Assembly: GCA_031291845.1 (NCBI GenBank)
Contig: JARLIH010000133.1
Location: 1-51,122, forward strand
Length of the DNA: 51,122 bases
Reading direction: 5' to 3'
From: Isosphaeraceae bacterium
Lineage (GTDB): Bacteria > Planctomycetota > Planctomycetia > Isosphaerales > Isosphaeraceae
Shown here: positions 8,600-16,957 of the stretch, piece by piece
Layout of the letters: each line of letters starts with the position of its first letter
How positions within the stretch are numbered: the first letter of the stretch is position 1
Notes under the pieces: generated by a model
Database searches by the model: none
Told to the model about the DNA's origin: nothing
The model's input: the letters and a program-made list of their open reading frames with translations, nothing else
Made by a program: the position numbers and the translations under genes

Positions 8600-8690
8600 C
8601 TGGGTGGCACGCCCGGAGTCTTCGATGGGCGTGGAGCACCCGTCTGGCGGCTCGACGACGCCCGCCGAAGACTCCGGGCGTGCCGCCCAG
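8600..8690. repeat. Palindromic repeat with 25-bp arms, GGGTGGCACGCCC type
   Basis: Left arm 8600-8624 (CTGGGTGGCACGCCCGGAGT then CTTCG) and right arm 8666-8690 are reverse complements with one mismatch; the 41-base spacer itself holds GGGCG/CGCCC pairs. The stretch between yajQ and the RdgC-like gene (8421-8769) holds no gene; this element is its main content. The core resembles the perfect palindrome at 13734-13821, so the two appear to be one repeat family with drifted sequence. Confidence 0.85.
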
Positions 8691-8769
8691 CGGACGCAAA
8701 CACGCCCGGTTTGGCGCACCCACTGCCGAGCGCCTGCAAAACAAGAACAACAGGGAGGGTCGGTCCGCC

Positions 8770-9927
8770 ATGGGTTTCTTGAACGGACGCATCACGTACG
8801 TGCGCTATCGGGTCAGCGGGGACAGCCCCTTGCCGTTTGGAGAGGAGCTGCTGGAGCAGGTCCAGCAGCATGCGCTCGGCCGGCACGGCGGGCCGGACCC
8901 GGTCGACGGCGTGGCCGTGGGCTGGGCGGGGGGGGACCACGTCCTCGACCTCAGCTTCGACCTGGGCAAGAACGTCATCAACGACGCGCTCCACCTGGCG
9001 ATCCGGATCGACACCGACAAGGTCCCGGGCGCCATCCTGAAGGCCTACACGAAGATCGAGACCGACGCCCGTGCAGCGCTCAATCCGACCGGCAAGGCCT
9101 CGAAGGCCGAGCGGCAGGAGGCGAAGGAGGCCGCCCGCATCCGCGCTGAGACCGAGGCGGCCGACGGCCGTTTTCGGCGCGTCGCTCATTACCCGGTCCT
9201 CTGGGACGGCCGCTCCAACGTCCTCTACGCCGGCGCCACCAGCGCGAGCGTGCTCGACCGGCTCCAGACCCTCTTCCGCGAGACGTTCGACCGCATCGTC
9301 GAGCCGATCACGGCCGGCAGCCTCGCCTACTCGCTGGCCGAAGCGCGGGGGCATGAGCGGCTCGTCGAGGACTTCGGCCCCGTGCCGTTCCTGGGCGAAG
9401 GCTCGCACGCCTCGGTCGCCTGGGCCGACTCGGACGCCTCCAGCCGCGATTTCTGGGGCAACGAGTTCCTGATCTGGCTCTGGCATACGCTCCAGGAGCA
9501 CGGTGACACGATCCCCCTGCCCGACGGCTCGGACGCCACCGTGATGGTCGCCAAGACCCTCACGCTCGACTGCCCGCGCGGCGAGACCGGCCGCGACTGC
9601 CTCACCAACGAGGGCCCGACCCGCTTGCCCGAAGCGTTCAGGGCCCTCCAGGCCGGCAAGCTCCCCCGCAAGGCGGGCCTGATCATCGTCCGGCACGGCG
9701 TCCAGTACGAGCTGACGCTCCAGGCCGAAACCCTGGCCGTTTCGGGCGCAAACCTCCCCAAGATCGAGGGGGCTTCGGGCTCGGAGCTGCATGAGGCGCG
9801 TGTGGAAGGTCTGCGCGATCTGGTCGAAACACTTGATCTGCTGTACGATGCCTACGGACGGCGCAGGACGGGTCCGGAGTGGACCGGCGAGCTGTCCCGC
9901 ATCCGCCACTGGCTGACGGCGGCGTGA
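8770..9927 (+). CDS. rdgC: RdgC-like recombination-associated protein
   Basis: A 385-residue cytosolic protein that begins MGFLNGRITYVRYRVSG and contains HVLDLSFDLGKNVINDALH, RIDTDKVPGAILKAYTKIE, GRFRRVAHYPVLWD and EFLIWLWHTLQE. These segments match RdgC-like proteins of planctomycetes and relatives: an N-terminal strand-rich half, a WD.R.N.L..G...V.DRL..LF..TF segment and FL.WLW. E. coli RdgC (303 aa) forms a DNA-encircling ring that restrains RecA; this form is longer and distant, so the exact role is inferred. ATG 8770 follows AGGGAGGGT. It is preceded by a repeat-filled gap and followed closely by the YdjM-like gene. Confidence 0.75.
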   Translation: MGFLNGRITYVRYRVSGDSPLPFGEELLEQVQQHALGRHGGPDPVDGVAVGWAGGDHVLDLSFDLGKNVINDALHLAIRIDTDKVPGAILKAYTKIETDARAALNPTGKASKAERQEAKEAARIRAETEAADGRFRRVAHYPVLWDGRSNVLYAGATSASVLDRLQTLFRETFDRIVEPITAGSLAYSLAEARGHERLVEDFGPVPFLGEGSHASVAWADSDASSRDFWGNEFLIWLWHTLQEHGDTIPLPDGSDATVMVAKTLTLDCPRGETGRDCLTNEGPTRLPEAFRALQAGKLPRKAGLIIVRHGVQYELTLQAETLAVSGANLPKIEGASGSELHEARVEGLRDLVETLDLLYDAYGRRRTGPEWTGELSRIRHWLTAA

Positions 9928-9988
9928 GGCGCAACATGCCGGGCGCGTTCCCCTTCGGGACGCGCCCGCCCCGCGAGGTGGAACTTCG

Positions 9989-10723
9989 TTGGGCAACTAC
10001 CGCCAGCATCTCGGTTTCGCGGGCGTCCTCGGCGTCGGCTATGCCGTGGGCACGTTCCTGCTGACGGGCATTCACTGGCTCTACGGGTCCGTCGCCGCGC
10101 TCCTCGCGACGATCAGCGGCCTGCTCCCCGACCTTGACTCGGACTCCGGCGTCGAGATGAAGGGGTTTACCGGCATGCTCGGCGTGCTGGTCGCGGTCGC
10201 GGTCTGGGAGGGCCTCGGGAAGGTCCACCCGCCCCCCGCATTCGAGCTCCATCTCTGGGCGACGGTCAGCTCGTACGTCGCCGTGCGGCACGGGATCCGT
10301 CGCGTCGCCTCGCGCCTGACCGTCCACCGAGGGATCAGCCACAGCATCCCTACGTGCGCCGTCTGGGGCTCACTGGTCTACCTATATTACCCCACCGGCA
10401 CACATTCTCTTCGCCTGGTGATGGCGGTGGCCGTGATGCTGGGGTTCCTGTCACACTTGCTGCTGGACGAAATTTGCAGCGTCGACCTGAGCGGCGCGCG
10501 GGTGAACAAGGCCTTCGGCACCGCGATCAAGTTCTGGGCCCCTTCGCCGTGGTCCACGGTGGCGGTGTACCTGCTCTTGAGCTACCTGACGTGGCGGATC
10601 CTCGAGCTGTGGCCCGAGGGGGACCTCTGGACGCTCGGCCCGCCGCCGCCGGAGCCGAGCCTGCCGTTTCATTTGCCTGCCAAAATCGGGGCGCTGCACG
10701 TGCCGGCATCGTTGCGGCGCTGA
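9989..10723 (+). CDS. YdjM-like membrane-bound metal-dependent hydrolase (DUF457 type)
   Basis: A 244-residue integral membrane protein with about five hydrophobic segments. Family marks are ISGLLPDLDSDSG (near 45), HRGISHSIP (near 113) and FLSHLLLDEI (near 155). The conserved Asp and His residues are the presumed metal site. YdjM of E. coli is LexA-controlled and its substrate is unknown. The start is TTG at 9989, accepted because GAGGTGGAA lies ahead of it and the family N-terminus GNYRQHLGFAGVLGVGYA begins there. The last 35 residues are a proline-rich tail. It follows the RdgC-like gene by 61 bases, in the same direction. Confidence 0.85.
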   Translation: MGNYRQHLGFAGVLGVGYAVGTFLLTGIHWLYGSVAALLATISGLLPDLDSDSGVEMKGFTGMLGVLVAVAVWEGLGKVHPPPAFELHLWATVSSYVAVRHGIRRVASRLTVHRGISHSIPTCAVWGSLVYLYYPTGTHSLRLVMAVAVMLGFLSHLLLDEICSVDLSGARVNKAFGTAIKFWAPSPWSTVAVYLLLSYLTWRILELWPEGDLWTLGPPPPEPSLPFHLPAKIGALHVPASLRR

Positions 10724-10956
10724 GGCGGTTGGCCTTTGATCACGGGCAACGCCGTGCGTATCGTCAATTTGGGAGGGCGATGATGCGTGGCCCCTCGGCT
10801 GCGCTCAGCATGGGGAACGACCAAGAAGCCCCCCCGGATTCTCGCGCTCCGGGGATGAGCAAAATCCGTATAATCGGAACAGAGCGACGGCTCGGCGGCG
10901 CAGGCGGCCGGGCCGATGAGGACTTCCTCGGTCATCAAGTCAGGGAGACGTGTTCG

Positions 10957-12033
10957 ATGCACGCGTTCGTCCGTAACGGCCTGTTGGCCTTGGTGGCGTT
11001 GGGATTGCTCGTGGCCGTTGCCCCGGCCCAAACCCCTCCCGCGACGAAGGGCGCAGCCCCCGCGGCAGGCACAGCTCCGGCCGTTCCGGCCGACCTGAAG
11101 CAGGTTCTCGCCACGGTCAACGGCGAGCCCATCACGAAGGGGGACGTGATGGACTTCGTGGTCCGCTACCAGGTCCCCGTCGGCGACCCCGAGCAACACG
11201 AGGGAATCTACAGGACGTGCATCGACACGCTCGTCAACATGAAGCTCGTCAGCCAGTTCATCGCCCGCCAACGGCTCCCGGTCTCGGATGAACGGGTCGA
11301 CGCGGACATCGAGAATCTCAAGAACGAGCTGAAGAAAGACGGCGAGGACCTGGCCACCGCGCTCTTGCGGAACGGCAAGTCGATGGACGACCTCCGCAAG
11401 GAGCTGGCCAACCGCCAGCGCTGGATCGAGTACGTCCGGCTCAAGGGAACCGACGCCGAGCTCAAGAAATACGTCGACAACAACAAGGACATCTTCAACG
11501 GCGCCAAGGTCAAGGCCAGCCACATCCTGCTCGCCGTGAAGGAGAACGCGTCGGCCGCCGAGAAAGAGCAGGTCCGCCAGCGGTTGCTCCAGATCAAGCG
11601 CGACATCGAGGCCGGCAAGATCACCTTCGCCGAGGCCGCGAACAAGTTCTCGGAAGACGACCGCAAGGCCAAGGGGGACGGCGGCGACATCGGCTACTTC
11701 GAGCGCCGGTCCGGCATCGTCGAGGAGTTCGCCGACGCCGCGTTCAAGCTGAAGAAGGGGGCGGTCTCCAACCCGGTCGAGACGCTGCTCGGCTACCACC
11801 TGATTCTCGTCACCGACCGCACCGACGGAACGCCTTTCGACTTCGAGGCCAAGAAGAAGTTCGTTTACGACATGTACTCGATGGAGCTCCAGAAGAGCCT
11901 GGTCGAGACCGAGCTGGCAAAGGCGAAGGTGGACATCAAGCCGCTGCCCGCGAACCTCTTCCCGACCGCCCCCGCGGCGACCGAGCCGGCCAAGGGTGCG
12001 GCGACCCCGAAGGGCGCGGCGGCGAAGCCGTGA
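10957..12033 (+). CDS. Exported PpiC/parvulin-type peptidylprolyl isomerase
   Basis: A 358-residue protein. Residues 1-25 form a signal peptide ending at VAPAQ. A low-complexity Ala/Pro/Thr linker follows, then a SurA-like N-terminal chaperone region (LATVNGEPITKGDVMDFV and helices to about 180). One parvulin domain spans about 183-285 (VKASHILLAV, then KFSEDDRKAKGDGGDIGYFE, and LGYHLILVTD). It would help fold proteins after export. The C-terminus is another Ala/Lys/Pro tail. ATG 10957 is chosen because GGGAG precedes it and the signal peptide begins there; the frame is open 600 bases upstream without coding character. A TATAAT at 10869-10874 may be its -10. Confidence 0.9.
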   Translation: MHAFVRNGLLALVALGLLVAVAPAQTPPATKGAAPAAGTAPAVPADLKQVLATVNGEPITKGDVMDFVVRYQVPVGDPEQHEGIYRTCIDTLVNMKLVSQFIARQRLPVSDERVDADIENLKNELKKDGEDLATALLRNGKSMDDLRKELANRQRWIEYVRLKGTDAELKKYVDNNKDIFNGAKVKASHILLAVKENASAAEKEQVRQRLLQIKRDIEAGKITFAEAANKFSEDDRKAKGDGGDIGYFERRSGIVEEFADAAFKLKKGAVSNPVETLLGYHLILVTDRTDGTPFDFEAKKKFVYDMYSMELQKSLVETELAKAKVDIKPLPANLFPTAPAATEPAKGAATPKGAAAKP

Positions 12034-12068
12034 GCGCACACTAAGGCGACGAAGACCGTTCCCTCTCA

Positions 12069-12094
12069 CCCTCTCCCCGTACACGGGGAGAGGG
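12069..12094. repeat. Short perfect palindrome between ppiC-type and VOC genes
   Basis: CCCTCTCCCCGT pairs perfectly with ACGGGGAGAGGG across a two-base gap. Stems of this composition are common intergenic repeats in many GC-rich bacteria. There is no T run, so a terminator role is doubtful. Confidence 0.6.
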
Positions 12095-12133
12095 GACCAG
12101 AAAACGACCCGCCCCAGCGCGGGGGCCCACGCC

Positions 12134-12544
12134 ATGAACCGGATCCAGAACCTGGTCGAAGCCGCGGCCTACGTCGACGACCTGGACCGGGCCGAACATT
12201 TCTACCGCGACGTGCTCGGCCTCCCCCTGCTGGGCAAGGAGGCCGGCCGGCAAGTCTTTTTCCAGGTCGGCGACCGCGCGGTGCTCCTTCTGTTCCTGCC
12301 TGAGTCGACTCTCAAAGGAGATCACCTCCCCCCGCACGGAGCGCGGGGACCCGGGCATTTCGCGCTCGGCATTCCGGCCGAGTCGCTCGACTCCTGGCGC
12401 ACCCGGCTCAGCAACTTCGGCGTTCCCGTCGAACACGAGGAATCCTGGCCGGCGGGGGGTCACTCGCTCTACTTCCGCGACCCCGCCGGCAATTTGGTCG
12501 AGCTGGTCACCCCCGGTATCTGGAACTTGCCCACCGGGTGGTGA
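12134..12544 (+). CDS. VOC-superfamily protein (glyoxalase/dioxygenase fold)
   Basis: A 136-residue protein with one vicinal-oxygen-chelate unit of two beta-alpha-beta-beta-beta modules: VEAAAYVDDLDRAEHFYRDV and LGLPLL at the start, GHFALGIPAE in the middle and SLYFRDPAGNLVEL near the end. Likely metal ligands are the His of GHFAL and the Glu of NLVEL. Members include glyoxalase I, fosfomycin-resistance enzymes and ring-opening dioxygenases; nothing fixes the substrate here. It lies between a protein-folding gene and an epimerase gene, all in one direction, with gaps of 100 and 66 bases. Confidence 0.85.
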   Translation: MNRIQNLVEAAAYVDDLDRAEHFYRDVLGLPLLGKEAGRQVFFQVGDRAVLLLFLPESTLKGDHLPPHGARGPGHFALGIPAESLDSWRTRLSNFGVPVEHEESWPAGGHSLYFRDPAGNLVELVTPGIWNLPTGW

Positions 12545-12610
12545 GAGAATAGAGCGCATCGAGCCCCCCCGCGGGGCAAGTCCGACAACCTCGTCGTTCG
12601 GAGTCTGCTC

Positions 12611-13585
12611 GTGCGCGTCTTGATGACCGGTGGTTACGGCTGTATCGGCTCGTGGGTCGCCAAACAGCTCATTGATCATAGCCAGGACGTCTGGATCCTC
12701 GACCTCAAGGAAGACACACACCGGCTCGACCTGCTGCTCGACGCCGACCAGAAGGAGCGCGTCCACTTCGTGCCCGGAGACGTCTCCGATCCCGACGTGG
12801 TCCGAGGCGCTGTCGAGCGGGTGGGGGCGACCCACCTGCTTCACCTGGCGGGCCTGCAAACGCCCACGTGCCGGGCGAACCCGATCCTCGGGGCCAAGGT
12901 GAACGTGATCGGGACCCTGGCCGTCTTCGAGGCCGCGGTCGCCCTCAAGGGGCAGGTCGAGCGAGTCGTCTACGCCAGCAGCGCGGCCGTCCACGGGCCC
13001 CCCGAAGCAGACGCGACCGGCCCGGTCGCCGATGAGGTGCGCCTCGCCCCCTTGACCCACTATGGCGCGTTCAAGGTCTGCAACGAGCTGAACGCCAAGG
13101 TCTACTGGCTCGACCAGGGAGTCACGAGCGTCGGTCTGCGCCCCTGGACGGTTTACGGCGTCGGCCGCGATTTCGGCATGACGAGCGAGCCCACCAAGGC
13201 GATCAAGGCCGTCGCGGCCGGCCGGCCGTACCGGATCAGCTACGGCGGGCTCCAGGACCTCCAGTACGTCGGCGACGTCGCCGCCACGTTCCTCCGCGCA
13301 TTGACCGCCCCCTTCGAGGGGGCCGACGCGTTCAACGTCCGTGGGGCCGTCGTGCCGATCGAGACGTTTGTCGCGACGCTCCGCGAGGTCGCCCCCCGCT
13401 CGGCCGAGCTCGTGACCCACGGCGACCGCCAGTTGCCGATCGCCCCGGACCTGGACGACACGCGCCTCGACGCCCGGCTCGGCCCCCTGCCCCGGACGTC
13501 GCTCCAGGACGGAATTCTGGAGACGTTCCGCCGCTTCGCGTCCCTCCACGAAGAAGGGCGCCTCGACCTGAGCGATCTTTCGTAG
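12611..13585 (+). CDS. NAD-dependent epimerase/dehydratase (extended SDR)
   Basis: A 324-residue Rossmann-fold enzyme. It opens MRVLMTGGYGCIGSWVAKQL, giving the GxxGxxG dinucleotide motif; HLAG, the catalytic Ser in YASSAAVHG, and YGAFK (the YxxxK catalytic pair) follow. LRPWTVYGVGRDFG marks the nucleotide-sugar-type extended group, but the substrate is not readable. The start is GTG, with GGAG 7 bases ahead. The stop codon TAG is the TAG of a GTAGGGTGCATG repeat, so a repeat appears to have landed at the 3' end and may have reset the C-terminus. Confidence 0.9.
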   Translation: MRVLMTGGYGCIGSWVAKQLIDHSQDVWILDLKEDTHRLDLLLDADQKERVHFVPGDVSDPDVVRGAVERVGATHLLHLAGLQTPTCRANPILGAKVNVIGTLAVFEAAVALKGQVERVVYASSAAVHGPPEADATGPVADEVRLAPLTHYGAFKVCNELNAKVYWLDQGVTSVGLRPWTVYGVGRDFGMTSEPTKAIKAVAAGRPYRISYGGLQDLQYVGDVAATFLRALTAPFEGADAFNVRGAVVPIETFVATLREVAPRSAELVTHGDRQLPIAPDLDDTRLDARLGPLPRTSLQDGILETFRRFASLHEEGRLDLSDLS

Positions 13586-13937
13586 GGTGCATGAAATGCA
13601 CGGGTTTGGATCGGTGCATCGGACGCACGCTGCGCCGTGTAGGGGCGGATTTCAAACCTGGTCTTCTCAAAGAACTTCAGACACTCCTCTTGCTGATCTC
13701 CACCGGTTATGCCCCACGCGAAGTCGGGGGTCTGGGTGCCATGCCCACGTCTTCGTGGGCTTGCGCCGCGGGCCGAGCCGGCGGGTGCTCGCAAGCCCAC
13801 GAAGACGTGGGCATGGCACCCGACACCATTCATACTCGGCGGTTGAAGCCGAAACCGCCAGTCGGGCTCGAGATCAGTGAGAGGTCTCGAATTTTGGCAA
13901 AGCATTGCAGGGCGGGTTTCAGACCCGCCCCTACCGT
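13582..13937. repeat. Island of nested dispersed repeats
   Basis: There is no gene between 13586 and 13974; the space holds at least three repeat types. At 13582-13601 lies GTAGGGTGCATGAAATGCAC. At 13639 comes GTAGGGGCGGATTTCAAACC, and 13908-13934 carries its inverted partner (GGCGGGTTTCAGACCCGCCC then CTAC). Between them sits the perfect palindrome annotated separately. The order suggests successive insertions into an existing target, with outer elements older than the inner one (inference). Confidence 0.75.
13734..13821. repeat. Perfect 31-bp inverted repeat, GGGTGCCATGCCC type
   Basis: Left arm 13734-13764 begins GGGTGCCATGCCCACGTCTT and ends GGGCTTGC; right arm 13791-13821 is its exact reverse complement, with a 26-base GC-rich spacer. 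Perfect pairing over 31 bases suggests recent arrival or strong constraint. Each arm itself contains a smaller palindrome (CCCACG...CGTGGG). The core resembles the repeat at 8600-8690. Confidence 0.9.
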
Positions 13938-13974
13938 ATTGCGGACCAGGCGGCCTATGAAGTGATACCCGACC

Positions 13975-15114
13975 TCACTCCTTGGGCTTCTTCGCGCGCT
14001 GGGCGGTCTCGGCTTCGAGGAAGACGAGCAGCTCGGTGCTCGTGGGATACGTGCCCGGGATCCGCATGTTCAAGAAGCCGTTCTTGTTCTCGAGGATCCC
14101 CGGGTGAATCCCGGCCGAGATCAGGAGGGTCTGGCCCAGCGGCCAGCCGAGCACGGTCTGGTTCAGGCGGGTCTCGACGCACTCGGGCACGTCGACGGTC
14201 ATTTCGTTCGGGCCGATCTGACGGGGGGCGATCACGCGGGTGCGGTGTAGGTGTTTCACAGTGTTGGCCGTCAGCTCGATCGCGGCGTCGAGGGTGTCGC
14301 CCTCGAAGCTCAGGAGGGGGCTAAGGCGCAGCCAGACGCCCTCTTCCAATTGCTCGACCTTCGGCTGCACGCCGGCCCCCGCACTGCTCTCGCGCTGCAT
14401 GCCGGCGTTGTAGCCGCGCGAGAGGGTGGTTTCGATCTTGAGGGTCTGGCCGTTGACCATCGATTCGGTCCGGTTGACCAGCAGGCGGAACCCCTGGTTG
14501 ATCTGCATCTGAGCGAGGACGATCGCCGCGTCCTCGCGTTTCAGGGTCCAGATCTGCTGCCCCTGGGGGCCGCTGTTGACCGGGGTCAACTGCGAGTAGA
14601 CGGTGTAGCGCCAGCGCGTGTCGACGGCCGCGACCACGCGGACGCGAATGGAGAGGACGTTCTCGTACGCCTTGATGAATCGCTCAACGACGTCGTCGAC
14701 CTTTTTGAGGGTCTCGGCATCGTGGTACGCCCGCAGCTCTGCGCGGCTGGCGCTGAGGACGGCGGGCTTGTCGCCGTGCCAGGTGGCCACGCTGGTGCGG
14801 CGGAAGATCCAGTCGATGATGGCCGTCTGCGGGTTGGTCGCCGAGGACGCGGGGATTGCGGTATAGCGCGAGATGTCCCAGCGCTTCCAGCGTAGGCCGG
14901 AGACGGCGGCCGGCCCCTCGTCGGCCGGCTCGTCGGGCGCGGGATCGCCGGCCGGCTCGTCGGGCGTATCCTCCAACGCGACGCGCGACTCCCGGCGGGA
15001 CTTGGCCGGCTCGAGCGAACGGCTGCCACGCTTGCCGGCGGTCTGCGCGAGCAGGCCCCGGGGCATGAGTCCGCCCAGGAGCATCGTGAAGAACAAAGCT
15101 GTGCGGCGGTTCAT
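13975..15114 (-). CDS. Exported protein of unknown function, faint secretin-like C-terminus
   Basis: A 379-residue protein. Residues 1-24 are a signal peptide (MNRRTALFFTMLLGG, ending near LLAQ). A low-complexity Pro/Asp/Glu segment follows at 45-75. The body contains VVERFIKAYENVLSIRVRVV, then RLLVNRTESMVNGQTLKIE, and EGVWLRLSPLLSFEGDTLDA. The last stretch resembles the strand pattern of secretin domains (a G-x-x-L-x-x-x-P phrase followed by paired strands), but it is too weak to name. The start is set by AAGGAGG 8 bases ahead of ATG 15114; the frame continues upstream across a repeat. It is divergent from the next exported protein. Confidence 0.75.
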   Translation of the reverse strand: MNRRTALFFTMLLGGLMPRGLLAQTAGKRGSRSLEPAKSRRESRVALEDTPDEPAGDPAPDEPADEGPAAVSGLRWKRWDISRYTAIPASSATNPQTAIIDWIFRRTSVATWHGDKPAVLSASRAELRAYHDAETLKKVDDVVERFIKAYENVLSIRVRVVAAVDTRWRYTVYSQLTPVNSGPQGQQIWTLKREDAAIVLAQMQINQGFRLLVNRTESMVNGQTLKIETTLSRGYNAGMQRESSAGAGVQPKVEQLEEGVWLRLSPLLSFEGDTLDAAIELTANTVKHLHRTRVIAPRQIGPNEMTVDVPECVETRLNQTVLGWPLGQTLLISAGIHPGILENKNGFLNMRIPGTYPTSTELLVFLEAETAQRAKKPKE

Positions 15115-15242
15115 GCCAGGGGCCTCCTTGCCGGTCTGGCGACGGTCGTTCGGGGCGCACCCACTCTGCGCGCGAGGAAAGTTAGCAGAGACCGATTTTT
15201 TACTCAAGTCCAATGCTCTCGAAGCCGAGAGGCGGCAATCGC

Positions 15243-15369
15243 GGTTCACCACAAAGACATGAAGGACACAAAGGGCAAACGAAGAGAGGGTCGAGAAAGC
15301 CTCTGGCATCGACCATCGAACGCTTCTTCCTTTGTGCGCTCTTGGTATCCTTGGTGTGTTTGTCGTGAG
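15243..15369. repeat. CACAAAG-type imperfect inverted repeat
   Basis: CACCACAAAGACATGAAGGA and CACAAAGG (15248-15274) are answered by CCTTTGTGCGC and CTTGGTGTGTTTGTCG (15329-15366) in reverse complement, with drift. This AC/AG-rich repeat with a TTTGTGG complement is common between genes in planctomycetes and some proteobacteria. It fills most of the 322-base gap between two divergent exported-protein genes, whose promoters must share the space; I see no clear promoter. Confidence 0.6.
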
Positions 15370-15436
15370 TCTCCCCCGGCTCCCCCCTTGATCGATTTCC
15401 GGCCCCCGATCCACAATAGCCCGCCAGGAGGGAGCC

Positions 15437-16942
15437 ATGTCTCGACTATGGATCGCCTGCGGATTTCTGGTGATGGGGAGCGCGGCCGCCTGGAGCGCCG
15501 AGCCGCCCGCGGTATTGACCGCGCGGCTCCTGCGGCCCGACGAGCAGTGCGCGCGGATCCTCGACCTGTTCCGCGGCGCCCGCTCGCCTCACCCCGCCGC
15601 AGCGCTCGCGGCCTGGCGGCGGGCGACGGGGCGGAACCTCAATAAGGGGACCGAGGCCCTGGTCGCCGTCTTCAATCCGGCGATGATCCCCGAGCTGAAA
15701 ACGATGGACGGCGCGACGCTTGTGCTCCGTCTCGATCCGGCCGACGGCCATGTCCGCTGGAGCGCAACCGTGCCCCGCGACGACGGCACCTTCGCCGCCC
15801 TGGCCACGGCCCTGGCGCTGACCGACGGGGCGGCCGACACACCTGTCGGCGCAGTCCCGGTCGACCGCCTCGGTCCCCTCGGCGCACCGCTGATGGCCCG
15901 CCAGGGGGAACGCTTGATTCTGGCCGGCGGCCGGGACGACCTGCAAGCCGCCCTGAAACTGCCTCCCTGGAACGGGACACCGAACCCGACGCCCGGCCTG
16001 TTCCTACGCCTCGAACCGGGCGGCCTGGGGACGGCCGGCCCGGTCGCGCTGCGGCGAACCGCCGAAGCGCTCCGGGCGCTCGGGTGCCGTGACGCACTCG
16101 CGCGGGCCGTGGTGGAAGACGACGCCTTCGCCGTCGAGGTCACCGCCCGCGTGGACGACCCGGCGGACACCGCCGCGATCGACCCGCGCTGGCTCGACTG
16201 GGCCCCCGCCGACTCGGCTCTGGCGGCGATCGCCTGCACGGTCGACTCGCGACCGGAGGCCTGGGACCGCGCGTTCGCCCTGGCCGACCGCGTCGAACGC
16301 GCGGATCCCGCCCGCGCGGGGGTCGCTCCGTTACGCACCCGGCTGAACCTCCTGGCCGTCGCCGCGAAGGTCCGTCCCGAGGTCGACCTCTGGCCCTTGA
16401 TTCGAGGCGTCACAGTCTGTGCCCTCGCAGACCAAGGCGAGATCACCGGCGCACTCGTTGCGCTCCACACCGCGGACGACGCCGCGGCGGCGCGGCTTGC
16501 CGAAACGACCCTCCCGCGCCTGCTGGCGTCTCGGACTCAGCCTGACGAGAATGCGAAACCCGCCTCGGCAGGCCGGTCGTTGGGACGGATCAGCGGCCGG
16601 CCCGTCGGCGTGGCTCAGCGCGGGGCGACGGTCGTGCTGGGCTGGGGCGAGACCGCGCTGGCGCGGGGCCTCGACACCTACGACCACCCCGAGCGCTCCG
16701 CCGGCCGCCTCGTGAGCGCTGCCTGGGGAGGGCCCGCGCCACCCCGCGCCGGCATCCTTTGGCCGGGCCGGGTGCGTGGGCTCTCGGGCACGACGCTCGC
16801 TCTGGCGGACGTGCCCCCGGTCCTCTGGTGGGGCCGCAACGAGGGCCGGCAGACGCGCGACGCGATCCGGTGGGCCGGCCTGCGCGGGCTCGTCCGGCGT
16901 TTCCTCGATCGTCTGCCGCTCGACCCGCCGCCCGACCATTGA
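15437..16942 (+). CDS. Exported protein of unknown function (501 aa)
   Basis: The start is ATG with GGAGGGAG just ahead. Residues 1-21 form a signal peptide (RLWIACGFLVMGSAAAWSAE). No catalytic motif is recognisable. The body is Ala/Arg/Leu-rich with repeated short patterns such as LVLRLDPADG and RLILAGGRDDLQAALK, like the loose DUF3352-type exported proteins of planctomycetes; that likeness is only impressionistic. There is no second membrane segment, so a periplasmic location is likely. It is followed 15 bases later by the dipeptidase gene, so the two are likely co-transcribed and it may work in peptide or envelope turnover (weak inference). Confidence 0.75.
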   Translation: MSRLWIACGFLVMGSAAAWSAEPPAVLTARLLRPDEQCARILDLFRGARSPHPAAALAAWRRATGRNLNKGTEALVAVFNPAMIPELKTMDGATLVLRLDPADGHVRWSATVPRDDGTFAALATALALTDGAADTPVGAVPVDRLGPLGAPLMARQGERLILAGGRDDLQAALKLPPWNGTPNPTPGLFLRLEPGGLGTAGPVALRRTAEALRALGCRDALARAVVEDDAFAVEVTARVDDPADTAAIDPRWLDWAPADSALAAIACTVDSRPEAWDRAFALADRVERADPARAGVAPLRTRLNLLAVAAKVRPEVDLWPLIRGVTVCALADQGEITGALVALHTADDAAAARLAETTLPRLLASRTQPDENAKPASAGRSLGRISGRPVGVAQRGATVVLGWGETALARGLDTYDHPERSAGRLVSAAWGGPAPPRAGILWPGRVRGLSGTTLALADVPPVLWWGRNEGRQTRDAIRWAGLRGLVRRFLDRLPLDPPPDH

Positions 16943-16957
16943 CCGAGACGAGACGCG

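Noticed and set aside
8531..8782. Small frame in the gap after yajQ
   Set aside because: It reads through both arms of the palindrome at 8600-8690 and has no homology or ribosome site.
13581..13937. Repeat cluster as a CRISPR array
   Set aside because: Repeats differ from one another, are not evenly spaced, and there are no cas genes.
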